Source: Rhizobium sp. J15
Lineage (GTDB): Bacteria; Pseudomonadota; Alphaproteobacteria; Rhizobiales; Rhizobiaceae
NCBI RefSeq assembly: GCF_002531825.1
Contig: NZ_NWSX01000041.1
Location: forward strand, 1 to 50,649
DNA length: 50,649 bases
Reading direction: 5' to 3'
Shown piece after piece: positions 33,210-41,446 of the stretch; position 1 is the first letter of the stretch; every line of letters begins with the position of its first letter. Position numbers and translations under genes: made by a program. The notes below the pieces were generated by a model, which did no database searches, was not told the DNA's origin, and worked only from the letters and a program-made list of their open reading frames with translations.

Positions 33210-35060
33210 ATGATCTACGATCCTGCGCGGGCCAATCCGCTTTCCGGCAATCCCCTGAAGACGCGCGACGATCTGGCAAAGGCCGTCATCGACCTTTTCG
33301 AGCCGCTTCTGCCCTATTTTTCCGAAGGCGGCGCCCGCGTTTGTCTCGGCGCTACCGGCGCGATCTTCGACCGGGCGGCGGCGGATCTGGAAGGTTTTGC
33401 GCGGCCGCTCTGGGGCATCGTTCCCCTCGCCGCCGGCGGTGGCCACTTCCCGCATTGGGATCTCTATCGGCGCGGGCTGGCGAATGGCACCAACCCCGCC
33501 CATCCCGAATATTGGGGCGATCTCGCCGACCGCAACCAGCGGCTCGTCGAACTCGCCGCCGTCGGCTTCGCGCTGGCGCTGGTGCCCGAGCACATCTGGG
33601 AGCCGTTGAGCGACAGCGAGAAGAAGACGGTCGCCGCCTATCTCAGCGCGGCGCGGGAACTGGAATTCATCGACAACAACTGGAAATTCTTCCGCGTCCT
33701 CATCGATCTCGGGCTGGAGCGCGTCGGTGTTCCGTTCGACCACGGCAAAACTGTCGCCTATCTCGACGAAGCGGAGGCTTTCGATCTCGGCGAAGGCTGG
33801 TATCGCGATGGGCCGGTCAGGCGGGTCGATCACTACATCCCCTTCGCCATGCATTTCTACGGCCTGATCTATGCCGTGCTGGCGCGCGACGACGAAGCGC
33901 GCAAGGGGCGCTTCCGCGCTCGCGCCGAAATCTTCGCCCGGGATATCCGCCACTGGTTCGGCCCCGATGGAGCAGCCCTTGCCTTCGGCCGCAGCCAGAC
34001 CTACCGCTTTGCGGCGGGCGGCTTCTGGGGCGCGCTTGCCTTTGCCGGTGTCGAAGCGCTGCCCTGGGCTGAGATCAAGGGCTATTACATGCGCCATATC
34101 CGCTGGTGGTCGGCGCTGCCGATCGCCGACCGCGACGGCGTTCTCTCCGTCGGCTACGGCTATCCGAACCTCCTGATGAGCGAGAGCTACAATTCGCCCG
34201 GCTCGCCCTATTGGGCGCTCAAATTCTTCCTGCCACTCGCCCTTCCCGAGGATCATCCCTTCTGGGCTGCAGCAGAAGCGCCGCAGCCGCAATTCCCGCA
34301 GCCGGTTCCCTTGAAGCCGGCCGGCATGGTCGCCATGCATACGCCAGGAAATGTCGTCGTACTCTCTTCCGGCCAGCAGCACGACAAGATGCGCGGCGCC
34401 AACGAGAAATATTCGAAATTCGTCTATTCCACCCGCTACGCCTTCAACATCGAGGCCGACGACCGGAGTTTTGCGGCCGCGAGCTTCGACGGCATGCTCG
34501 GCCTCTCCGACGACGGCACCCATTTCCGCATGCGCGAAACAATGGAGGAGGCGCTGATATCGGGCGACCGGCTCTATTCGCGCTGGCGCCCCTGGAACGA
34601 CGTCACCATCGAAACCTGGCTCATTCCCGCAAACCCCTGGCACATCCGCATCCACCGCGTCGCCACGCGCCGGGCGCTGAGCACCATCGAGGGCGGCTTC
34701 GCGATCGAACGCGCCGATTTCAACGCCGATCGCTCCGAACAGGCTGAAGGCCGGGCCGTCTGGTACGGACAGACGGATGTCAGCGCCATCGTCGACCTAT
34801 CGCCGAAGCCCAGGGCCGGCCACGCAATGAGCCCGATCCCGAACACCAACCTGATCCACGCCAAGACCTTGCTGCCGCAGCTACGCGGCGAAATCGGCCC
34901 CGGCACCACTGTGCTCGTGACGGCAGCAATGGCGCTCCCCAACGGCGCGGCTTGGGCAGAGGCGCTGGACAATCCGCCGGCATATCCCGATCTTAAAAAG
35001 GTGGAGCGAGATATCCGCGAGAACGGCGTGCGTGTTCCGGCATTTTCTCTCCGATCGTAG
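33210..35060 (+). CDS. DUF2264 family protein, probable glycoside-active enzyme
   Basis: 616 aa from the ATG at 33210. The whole length fits the DUF2264 family: GAIFDRAAADLEGFARPLWG near 68, GGHFPHWDLYRRGLANGTNP, DNNWKFFRVLIDLGLERVGV and WYRDGPVRRVDHYIPFAMHF, then a C-terminal beta-rich third. The fold is a helical toroid plus beta-sandwich, like the lyases of this locus. From memory, some members are reported as beta-glucuronidases (CAZy GH154); I could not verify this. No signal peptide is visible. Position at the end of the importer operon supports a role in breaking down the imported uronate oligosaccharide. Confidence 0.82.
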   Translation: MIYDPARANPLSGNPLKTRDDLAKAVIDLFEPLLPYFSEGGARVCLGATGAIFDRAAADLEGFARPLWGIVPLAAGGGHFPHWDLYRRGLANGTNPAHPEYWGDLADRNQRLVELAAVGFALALVPEHIWEPLSDSEKKTVAAYLSAARELEFIDNNWKFFRVLIDLGLERVGVPFDHGKTVAYLDEAEAFDLGEGWYRDGPVRRVDHYIPFAMHFYGLIYAVLARDDEARKGRFRARAEIFARDIRHWFGPDGAALAFGRSQTYRFAAGGFWGALAFAGVEALPWAEIKGYYMRHIRWWSALPIADRDGVLSVGYGYPNLLMSESYNSPGSPYWALKFFLPLALPEDHPFWAAAEAPQPQFPQPVPLKPAGMVAMHTPGNVVVLSSGQQHDKMRGANEKYSKFVYSTRYAFNIEADDRSFAAASFDGMLGLSDDGTHFRMRETMEEALISGDRLYSRWRPWNDVTIETWLIPANPWHIRIHRVATRRALSTIEGGFAIERADFNADRSEQAEGRAVWYGQTDVSAIVDLSPKPRAGHAMSPIPNTNLIHAKTLLPQLRGEIGPGTTVLVTAAMALPNGAAWAEALDNPPAYPDLKKVERDIRENGVRVPAFSLRS

Positions 35061-35098
35061 ATAAGCCTTGAAGGTTAAGGGGTAAGAATAGCAGAAGG

Positions 35099-35281
35099 TC
35101 AGCGGACTTTCGGTCCGTCAGCGATGTGCTTGTCCTTCAAAAGCTCAGCATCGAGATGACTGAGCCCCGACAACATCTGCGACGCCGCGATCGCGTCAAG
35201 CTCCTGATCGCTGAGTGTCGGCGTCAGCTCGACGAGACGACCTCGGCGAGGAGAATTATTCGACGTGTTGGGCTTGGCCAT
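35099..35281 (-). CDS. Small unknown protein overlapping the phosphatase gene
   Basis: 60 aa, starting MAKPNTSNNSPRRGRLVELT and rich in polar residues, with ALKDKH-like basic ending (ELLKDKHIADGPKVR). I do not recognise it. Its ATG lies 26 bases inside the 3' end of the histidine-phosphatase gene in another frame, so it could be translationally coupled. No clear ribosome-binding site of its own. It may be a spurious frame. Confidence 0.4.
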   Translation of the reverse strand: MAKPNTSNNSPRRGRLVELTPTLSDQELDAIAASQMLSGLSHLDAELLKDKHIADGPKVR

Positions 35282-35831
35282 TCTGAAGCCGATAAAATCC
35301 AGTCTGCGGCACCGGTAGTTCCAGCATGTCTTCCCTTGATAATCCAAGATACATGCCTCGTATCAGTCTCCCCGTCAGTCCATGGGATATGGCTATCGTG
35401 GTCGAGCGAAGCTGCGACAGCCAGTCCTTGATGCGGGCGCAAGCTGCATCGAATGTTTCTCCATCCGGCGATCGAAAGAACCAGTTAAAAGCATCGGCGC
35501 CTTCGAGCATCCCCGGATATTCCATGTCGATTTCATAGTGGCTCATGCCATCCCAGGAGCCGATCGTCACTTCCATCAATCGCGGTTCGTCGCGGCTGCC
35601 CAAGGGCACATACCGCGCAATGCGTGCCGCTGTTTCCTTCGTGCGGCCTAACGGGCTGACATGAACATCGATTTGACCCGGATGCCGCTCAAGCTCGCGA
35701 GCGAGGCGCCGACCCGCCTCATCCGCTTGCTGCTGTCCTCTTCCAGTAAGAGGGGAATCTTTTTGCCCCTGAAAGCGACCGGCCGCATTCCAGACGGTCT
35801 CGCCGTGTCGGAGGAGAAAAATCGTCGTCAA
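35256..35831 (-). CDS. Histidine phosphatase (phosphoglycerate-mutase-like) family protein
   Basis: 191 aa. The phosphohistidine motif FLLRHGETVWN is at residues 5-15, VSPLGRTKETAA carries the second arginine, and ISHGLTGRLIRG holds the late histidine. The acidic MEVTIGSWDGM is normal for the cofactor-independent-looking phosphatases of this group. The only possible start ahead of the RHG motif is the TTG at 35831, with AGGG eight bases upstream. The substrate cannot be told; the family covers sugar phosphates, nucleotides and cobalamin precursors. It is divergent from the Phd antitoxin gene. Confidence 0.88.
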   Translation of the reverse strand: MTTIFLLRHGETVWNAAGRFQGQKDSPLTGRGQQQADEAGRRLARELERHPGQIDVHVSPLGRTKETAARIARYVPLGSRDEPRLMEVTIGSWDGMSHYEIDMEYPGMLEGADAFNWFFRSPDGETFDAACARIKDWLSQLRSTTIAISHGLTGRLIRGMYLGLSREDMLELPVPQTGFYRLQNGQAQHVE

Positions 35832-35919
35832 TTTCTTGACCCTTAAGAGGATGCTGCAGTATCTGCTAACATAACTCGCTCCGGCTAGACGAGAGATTCA
35901 AACAAGGGGAGAGACCACT

Positions 35920-36162
35920 ATGGCGATCACAGTCAAAGTCGCTGAAGCAAAGGCTCGTCTATCTGAATTGCTGGCGAAGGTCGAAGCAGGCGAAGAGGTC
36001 ATCATCTCTCGCGGTACCAAGCCGGTTGCTCGCCTTTCTCGAATTCGCCACGAGAACGATATCGACGCGTTGATCGCCGAAATTAAGGCGCAACGGACCC
36101 ATCGTCGGTCCACGACGCAAGCAGAATTGCGCGAATGGCGGGATGAGGGCCGCCGTTACTGA
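35920..36162 (+). CDS. Phd/YefM-type antitoxin, orphan
   Basis: 80 aa. The N-terminal fold that binds DNA is typical: AITVKVAEAKARLSELLAKV, then GEEVIISRGTKPVARLSRI. The tail AELREWRDEGRRY is the usual toxin-binding end in Phd partners of VapC-type PIN toxins. GGGGAGAG lies six bases before the ATG. A toxin gene should start inside the last codons; there is an ATG at 36143, but its frame soon enters the antisense of the kinase gene. The antitoxin is full length and may still repress its own promoter. Confidence 0.88.
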   Translation: MAITVKVAEAKARLSELLAKVEAGEEVIISRGTKPVARLSRIRHENDIDALIAEIKAQRTHRRSTTQAELREWRDEGRRY

Positions 36163-36180
36163 CAATCTCTGCCTCGCCTA
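36143..36180 (+). pseudogene. Possible stub of a VapC-type toxin gene
   Basis: The frame from the ATG at 36143 overlaps the antitoxin end by 20 bases, as usual in Phd-VapC pairs. It reads MRAAVTDNLCLAY; D-N followed by L-A-Y resembles the start of PIN-domain toxins (Asp of the active site, then a hydrophobic helix). After about 12 codons it runs into the 3' end of the convergent kinase gene, with no further toxin-like sequence. I read this as a toxin gene cut by a rearrangement; with so few residues it could be chance. Confidence 0.3.
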
Positions 36181-38574
36181 CCGTGCACCAGCAACGCGCA
36201 GCTCGTCCGATATCTCCGCGCCGATCGGTAGCCGCAACGTGAAGGTCGTGCCGTTGCCGCGGCTGCTTGCCACCTCGATCGTGCCGCCGTGCAGCTCGAT
36301 GATCTGTTTGACGAGGTTGAGGCCGATGCCGGTGCCGGCGATGCCGGTGGAGCTTCTGGCGCGGAAATAGCGCTGGAACATCTTCGGCAGGTCGTCTGCG
36401 TCGATGCCGATGCCTTCGTCGCGCACCCTGATGCAGACGCTTTCGCCTTCCTGCCAGCCAGTGACGTGGACATTCGGGGCATCGGGCGCGTATTTCACGG
36501 CGTTCGAGAAGAGGTTGCTGAAGACCTGGTCCAGCGCGGGCTGATCGCCGAAGATGATGGGGGGAAGGCGATCGAGGTCGAGCAGGAAGCGATGCGAGCG
36601 CCGGATGCCCTCCTGGCGGGCGCTGCAGGTTTCGATGATCTCGGCAATCGAGCAGGGCTTATGCACGATGGTGATGCGGCCATGGTCCAGCCGCCCGGCG
36701 GCAAGAATGCTTTCCATCAGTTCGAGCATGCGAGACACCGAGCTTCGGATCTGCTCCGCCTTTTCAGCGAGGAACTCGGGCGTCGCGGCCTCCTTGCGCC
36801 GGATCAGCCGTTGCGCGGCACCATCGATCACCGCAAGCGGCGTGCGGAACTCATGCGATGCCATCGACACGAACTGGCGCTGCAACTCGTTGATCTGCTT
36901 TTCTTGTTCGAGCATCCGTTCGAGTTCTTCGGTCTGCCGCGCCAGTTCGACGGTGCGCGATCGCACCATCTCTTCGAGCGTGTCCCGGTGCTGCAGCAAT
37001 GCCTTTTCGGCAAGCTTGGCTTCGGTGACGTCGACGACGGCCGCCAGCGCCGCGGCGCTGCCCTTGTAGTTGAGGCAAGTTGAATAGACGGTGACGTCGA
37101 TCGCTGTGCCGTCCTTCTTGACATGCCGGGAGCAGCGGGTCGAGGCGGCGGCGGGGTCCTCCGCGTCAAAGACGGCAGTCTCCGGCCGCCTTGCATCTTC
37201 CGGTGCCTGGATGTCGAGCAGCGTCATCGTCAGGAACTGGTCCAGGCGATAACCGTAATGGTCTATGGCGGCCTGGTTGACGTGCAGGAATTTCAGGGTG
37301 TCCCGATCATAGACCCACATCGGCATCGGGTTGCCTTCGAACAGCAGTCTGAACGAGGCCTCCTGCATCTTGAGATCGGTGATATCGACGCGGATGCCGA
37401 CGCTGCCGCCATCGGAAACGCGGCGCTCCTCGATCCTTATCCATCGGTTTCCGGGCAGGCGCTGCTCATGCTTGCTGCTGGGCTCGGCATGATAGGCCAG
37501 CCGCTCGGCGAGCCATTCTTCCTCGCGCCCGACCGCTTCCGGATATTGGCCGCATTCGATGCCTTCGCGGAGACGGTCTTCGAAACGCATTCCCTTGAGG
37601 AGCTTGTCGCCGCTTTCCTCGTAGAGCTGTTCATATCTGCGGTTCCACAGGACGAAGCGGTCTTCGGCGTCGAACAGGACGAGCCCCTCCGGCACGACTT
37701 CGAAAGCCGCCAGAAGCCGGGCATGCGCAGCCCGCGCCTCCTGCTCGGCGCGCTCCGCCTGAAGATGCGCCTGCGCAAGGGCCTTCTCCGCGTGCCAGGC
37801 CTTGGTGATATCCTCATGGGTCGACACCCAGCCGCCGTCGCGCGTGCGCTGATGATAGCCGCGGATGATCTGGCCCGACTTGAGTTCCTTGACCCAATCC
37901 CGGGGCGTGTCGCCCATATTGGTCGCTTCGGCCCAGGCGAGATATTCCGAGGTCGAGGTGAAGGGAACGGCGCCGACTTCATGCCGGAGGTTCAAGATGT
38001 CTTCGAGCGACTGTCCCGGGTGGATGACGGATGGATCGAGTCCGTAGACTTCCGCGTAGCGGCTGTTCGAAAGCAGCAGCCGGCCGCCTTCGTCGAACAG
38101 GCATACGCCCTGCCCCATGCTGGCAAGCGCCGTATCGAGCTGCTCGTTGCGCTGCTGCAGCCGCGCGTGAGCCGCGCCGAGTTCGATATGTCTCTCGATG
38201 CGGGCGACGAGTTCGGCGGTGGAGACGAGATTGGAGAGGCAATCCACCGCCCCGGCGGCAAGCCCTGCAATCGTTGTCTCTTCATCCTGCGGCGAGACGA
38301 GGATGATGACCGGGATATCGCGCGTGGCAGCATTTTCCTTGAGACGCCGGCAGTCTTCCAGGCCGCGTCCCTCCGGCGACGCCGCGTCCAGCAGGATAAG
38401 CGCAGGCAGGGGCCGATTGCCGGCGCTCTCATGAAGCTCATTGCCACCGGGAATGCGCAGCACGATACCCCGTTGCTTCAGGCAATCGCCAAGATCATGC
38501 CGGCTCGACAATGCGCCGCCCGTTGCAAAGATTGTGTGCAGCTCGCCGGACAAGACAATCCTCCGTTTGCCCAT
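36178..38574 (-). CDS. PAS-domain sensor histidine kinase with degenerate receiver
   Basis: 798 aa from the ATG at 38574. The N-terminal 125 residues look like a response-regulator receiver (LPALILLDAASPEG, IPVIILVSPQDEE, GAVDCLSNL) but the conserved lysine near the end is missing. Three PAS domains follow (GVCLFDEGGRLLLSNSRYAE, GLVLFDAEDRFVLWNRRYEQ, MPMWVYDRDTLKFLHVNQAA), then a coiled coil, the H-box SMASHEFRTPLAVI, N-box NLFSNAVKYAPD, and G-boxes DEGIGID and GTGIGLNLVKQI. No membrane segment, so it is a cytosolic sensor. No response regulator gene is adjacent. Its upstream region overlaps that of the reductase gene at 38720. Confidence 0.9.
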   Translation of the reverse strand: MGKRRIVLSGELHTIFATGGALSSRHDLGDCLKQRGIVLRIPGGNELHESAGNRPLPALILLDAASPEGRGLEDCRRLKENAATRDIPVIILVSPQDEETTIAGLAAGAVDCLSNLVSTAELVARIERHIELGAAHARLQQRNEQLDTALASMGQGVCLFDEGGRLLLSNSRYAEVYGLDPSVIHPGQSLEDILNLRHEVGAVPFTSTSEYLAWAEATNMGDTPRDWVKELKSGQIIRGYHQRTRDGGWVSTHEDITKAWHAEKALAQAHLQAERAEQEARAAHARLLAAFEVVPEGLVLFDAEDRFVLWNRRYEQLYEESGDKLLKGMRFEDRLREGIECGQYPEAVGREEEWLAERLAYHAEPSSKHEQRLPGNRWIRIEERRVSDGGSVGIRVDITDLKMQEASFRLLFEGNPMPMWVYDRDTLKFLHVNQAAIDHYGYRLDQFLTMTLLDIQAPEDARRPETAVFDAEDPAAASTRCSRHVKKDGTAIDVTVYSTCLNYKGSAAALAAVVDVTEAKLAEKALLQHRDTLEEMVRSRTVELARQTEELERMLEQEKQINELQRQFVSMASHEFRTPLAVIDGAAQRLIRRKEAATPEFLAEKAEQIRSSVSRMLELMESILAAGRLDHGRITIVHKPCSIAEIIETCSARQEGIRRSHRFLLDLDRLPPIIFGDQPALDQVFSNLFSNAVKYAPDAPNVHVTGWQEGESVCIRVRDEGIGIDADDLPKMFQRYFRARSSTGIAGTGIGLNLVKQIIELHGGTIEVASSRGNGTTFTLRLPIGAEISDELRVAGAR

Positions 38575-38719
38575 AGAAACGCGACTATAGGTCGTGCCGG
38601 TTAATAAGCGCCTTACCGTTGGTCGTTGTCGCCCAGTGTGGATGGTGCTCCTGGCCGACAAGCGGAGGAACCCTCCATTCGCCGATGCGTTCACCCAAGC
38701 ACCGGCCTCAGGAGATCCC

Positions 38720-39823
38720 ATGTCCGCCGACCCCGCCGTTTCAACCGCCGATCTCGAACCTCGCAAGGGCAGCCCCAGCCCGAGGCTCGACGAAGCTGCG
38801 TTCAAACGGCGCTTCCTCAACCAGTTCAGGGACCCGGCCTATGGCGTTTTGCAGGCCGAGCTTTCGAAGCTCGCTTCGGCGGCCTGGGAGGCTTACGCAA
38901 ATTCGAGAAAAAGCCCGAAGACGCGGAAAGCCGGGCCGGGCTTCGCGGACCCTGATTACGATCTGGCCGAGGACTGGCTGGCGGCCCGCGATGCCATTCA
39001 TGCCGCGCAGGAGCGGAACGAAGATCCGAACGGCCCCATCCGCATTCTTCTCGTCAATGGTTCCACCCGCAGCGAGCACACCTGCCCGGGAGAACTTTCG
39101 AAAAGCTACCGCATGGTCGAGATCGCAAGGGCGGTGCTGGAGCAGCAGCCGCGCGTGAAGGTCGAGGTCCTCGATCTCAGCCGGGTGGCCTCCGAATATG
39201 GCCGGCAGATCCATCCGTGCAAGGCCTGCTTCTCCACCTCGGCCGCCCTGTGCCATTGGCCCTGCAGCTGCTATCCCAACTATTCGCTTGGCCAGATCCA
39301 CGACTGGATGAACGAGATCTATCCGATGTGGGTCGAGGCGCACGGCATCATGATCGTCACGCCGGTGCACTGGTACCAGGCGCCGTCCGCCCTGAAGCTG
39401 ATGATCGACCGGCTCGTCTGCGCCGATGGCGGCAATCCCGATCCGACAAGCACCCATGGCAAGCATGCCAAGGAGGCCAAGGAACTCGAAATGAAAGGCT
39501 GGCCCTATCCCCGGCATCTGGCGGGCCGCATGTTTTCCGTCATCGTTCATGGCGACACGGAAGGTACTGAGAACACCCGCAGAAGCCTTTCGGACTGGCT
39601 GAAATCCATGGATCTCGTTGCAGCCGGCGCGCTTGCCGAAATCGATCGGTATATCGGCTATTGGGAGCCTTATGCGACGAGCCATGCTGCCTATGAAAAA
39701 GACCAGCCCATGCAGGAGGAGGTTCGCAACGCGGCTCGAACGCTTTATGAGGCGGTTGCGGCCAAGCGCAGCGGGCATCAGGTTTCCGCGGGAGAGGATT
39801 TGCAGCAGCCACGCCAGAAGTAA
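38720..39823 (+). CDS. NAD(P)H-dependent flavin reductase-like protein
   Basis: 367 aa from the ATG at 38720, which has AGGAG five bases upstream. The flavodoxin-like FMN reductase domain starts near residue 110 (IRILLVNGSTRSEHTCPG) and continues HGIMIVTPVHWYQAPSALK and MFSVIVHGDTEGTENTRR. A cluster of cysteines (CKACFSTSAALCHWPCSCY near 165) is unusual and could bind a metal or form disulfides. The N-terminal 100 residues are unknown. It is divergent from the PAS kinase gene, with start codons 145 bases apart. The acceptor is unknown; quinone or azo reduction is possible. Confidence 0.82.
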   Translation: MSADPAVSTADLEPRKGSPSPRLDEAAFKRRFLNQFRDPAYGVLQAELSKLASAAWEAYANSRKSPKTRKAGPGFADPDYDLAEDWLAARDAIHAAQERNEDPNGPIRILLVNGSTRSEHTCPGELSKSYRMVEIARAVLEQQPRVKVEVLDLSRVASEYGRQIHPCKACFSTSAALCHWPCSCYPNYSLGQIHDWMNEIYPMWVEAHGIMIVTPVHWYQAPSALKLMIDRLVCADGGNPDPTSTHGKHAKEAKELEMKGWPYPRHLAGRMFSVIVHGDTEGTENTRRSLSDWLKSMDLVAAGALAEIDRYIGYWEPYATSHAAYEKDQPMQEEVRNAARTLYEAVAAKRSGHQVSAGEDLQQPRQK

Positions 39824-39867
39824 CGATATCGCGCATGACGACGCCGCGCCTGTTCCCGGCTGACGGA

Positions 39868-40211
39868 CTATCCTGCGTTCCGCATCTGTCTGAGGATATC
39901 GAGCCCGCGTTCGTATTTCTCGGTTTTCCTGCCGGCCTGCTCGGCCTGTTGCAGATTGTCTTCGAGGTCGGCCTTCTTGACCGGCAAGGCAAGCGGGTTC
40001 GATGCCGCGCGCCTGACGAAATCGTCGTCAGGCTCGTCCAGCCGCTGCCTTTTTCGACGACGTCGTGGAGATAAGCGACGGTTTTCGCTTCATCGCCGGA
40101 AACGAGCATTGCCACCCGCTGGCAGTGTTCGAAGTAGGGCTGGCCGGCCTTGTCCGTCTGCCCTTTATGAGCCTCCATAGCGATCTGCGTGGCGTGGTCG
40201 AGATGCTGCAT
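39868..40211 (-). pseudogene. HD-domain hydrolase broken by a frameshifting deletion
   Basis: The first frame from the ATG at 40211 reads MQHLDHATQIAMEAHKGQTD and runs to the HD motif AYLHDVVEKGSGWT. From about 40040 the matching sequence lies in another frame, DEPDDDFVRRAASNPLALPV, then KKADLEDNLQQAEQAGRKTE and a stop at 39868. In intact relatives, as I recall them, about 25 residues stand between the two parts. So a deletion of a length not divisible by three removed the middle and shifted the frame. The ATG is five bases after the stop codon of the DUF2934 gene. Intact members are small (p)ppGpp-hydrolase-like proteins. Confidence 0.78.
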
Positions 40212-40216
40212 GGCGA

Positions 40217-40543
40217 TCAAGGCCCTTCGGTCTTCCTGACCTCCCGCGCGGAAGGCTTTGCGCCCGTCGTGATCTCGACATCGGGCATGGGCGCCGCGGC
40301 GAGCTGGCCGGGCGCCGTTCGCGGCGGATCGAAATCGCCGCTCTCACCTGCGGCCTGAAGCAGAGCCGCGTCGTCGCGGTCGTCTTCGTCGATCAGGTCC
40401 TGCAGCGTCTCATGCTCGTCCTCGCCGGCCAGTTCATCGCAGGCCTGCAGCCAATGGCGCAGCTCCGCGCCCTCCGGGCGGCCTTCGGCCTCCCAGATCT
40501 CATAGGCGCGCCGGCGTATCTGCTCGTGCTTGTCTATGGCCAT
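40217..40543 (-). CDS. DUF2934 family protein
   Basis: 108 aa. The N-terminal part EQIRRRAYEIWEAEGRPEGA (7-26) followed by HWLQACDEL is the DUF2934 signature, a short helical motif of unknown function frequent in rhizobial stress genes. The acidic middle (EDEHETLQDLIDEDDRDD) and a Pro/Ala-rich tail are not conserved parts. GGAGGAG lies three bases before the ATG. It lies 30 bases after the copper-storage-like gene and just before the broken HD gene, on one strand. Confidence 0.88.
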   Translation of the reverse strand: MAIDKHEQIRRRAYEIWEAEGRPEGAELRHWLQACDELAGEDEHETLQDLIDEDDRDDAALLQAAGESGDFDPPRTAPGQLAAAPMPDVEITTGAKPSAREVRKTEGP

Positions 40544-40573
40544 GATCTCCTCCGGGTTAAGCGGATCGAGGCG

Positions 40574-40906
40574 CTAGGCTGCCATTTCGCGGCAGCTTTC
40601 GGCGCAGCTTCGGCAGGCATCGACGCATTCCTGCATGTCGCCCACCCTTTCGCAGTCGGCTGCGCATTCCGAGCAGATTTCCGCGCATTCGCGGCATGTG
40701 TGCCTATGGTGATCCGTGCCGATCAGCATGAAGTGCGCCGATGTGCGGCAGATTTCGGCGCAAGCCATCATCAGTCTGAAATGCGCGGGTTCGGTATGCT
40801 TGCCGCCGGCTTCGAGACAATGGTTCATCGCCGTTTGAAGACAAACGCTGTAGCAACGCAGGCAATTATCGATGCATCTCTGCATTTTCGCGTCGAGCCG
40901 ATGCAT
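40574..40906 (-). CDS. Cysteine-rich four-helix copper-storage-like protein (Csp/DUF326)
   Basis: 110 aa with 16 cysteines, arranged in CxxC and CxxxC repeats along four helices: CIDNCLRCYSVC, MMACAEICRTSAHF, CRECAEICSECAADC and CVDACRSCAESC. This is the pattern of bacterial copper storage proteins, which hold Cu(I) in the core of a four-helix bundle. No Tat or Sec signal is visible, which points to the cytosolic Csp3 type. AGAGGAGG lies seven bases before the ATG. It sits in a run of small stress-like genes. No copper ATPase or CueR regulator is near. Confidence 0.85.
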   Translation of the reverse strand: MHRLDAKMQRCIDNCLRCYSVCLQTAMNHCLEAGGKHTEPAHFRLMMACAEICRTSAHFMLIGTDHHRHTCRECAEICSECAADCERVGDMQECVDACRSCAESCREMAA

Positions 40907-40961
40907 TCTTCATCCTCCTCTTTGAAACGCGATTGAATGGGCCGCCCGAAGGCGGCGGCCT

Positions 40962-41315
40962 TCAGGGCGTATTGATGGTCGGCAGAAAATCTTCCACCTG
41001 CTTGCGCTCGTCCTTGGAAAGCGTCTCCACCCGTTCCTTCCAGAACCGTTCGGCCTCCGGCGGGTCTTCCTTCCAATGGCGGACAGTGGTGATGTTGTCG
41101 TCGATCTTGGAGCGGCGGTTGCCGCCGAGGCGAAGATATTCCTTCGCAAGTTTCAGGCTCTGGGTTTCCCAGCCGCTGTCGGCGTCTACCGGCAAGCTCG
41201 TATTGCGCAGGGCGGCGTCCAGCGCCTTTTTGCGGTCGCTCTCGGCCTGTGCCGTATCCGCTGAGCGCGCATCATCAGTGCCGCTTTCGGGCAGCACGGT
41301 CGAATTGGAAGTCAT
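40962..41315 (-). CDS. Small unknown protein
   Basis: 117 aa from the ATG at 41315, with AAGGAGG seven bases upstream. I do not recognise it. The N-terminal 40 residues look disordered (SGTDDARSADTAQAESDRKK); the rest is charged and helical (SLKLAKEYLRLGG, then KEDPPEAERFWKERVETLSK). No signal peptide or membrane segment. It lies 55 bases before the copper-storage-like gene on the same strand. Confidence 0.75.
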   Translation of the reverse strand: MTSNSTVLPESGTDDARSADTAQAESDRKKALDAALRNTSLPVDADSGWETQSLKLAKEYLRLGGNRRSKIDDNITTVRHWKEDPPEAERFWKERVETLSKDERKQVEDFLPTINTP

Positions 41316-41446
41316 GTCATGTCCTCCTTCCGTCATGCAAGGCGCGCAGGCTCGCCCCGCGATCCAATAACCGTCGGGGGCAGCGAGAGTTCCGGATGAT
41401 GCGATGGATTTGGAAGGAGAAGGCCGCCCGAACAGGCGGCCGGCGA

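Noticed and set aside
38575..38820. 82-codon N-terminal extension of the PAS kinase
   Set aside because: It overlaps the start region of the reductase gene, has low-complexity basic sequence and no domain; the ATG at 38574 begins just ahead of the receiver-like domain.
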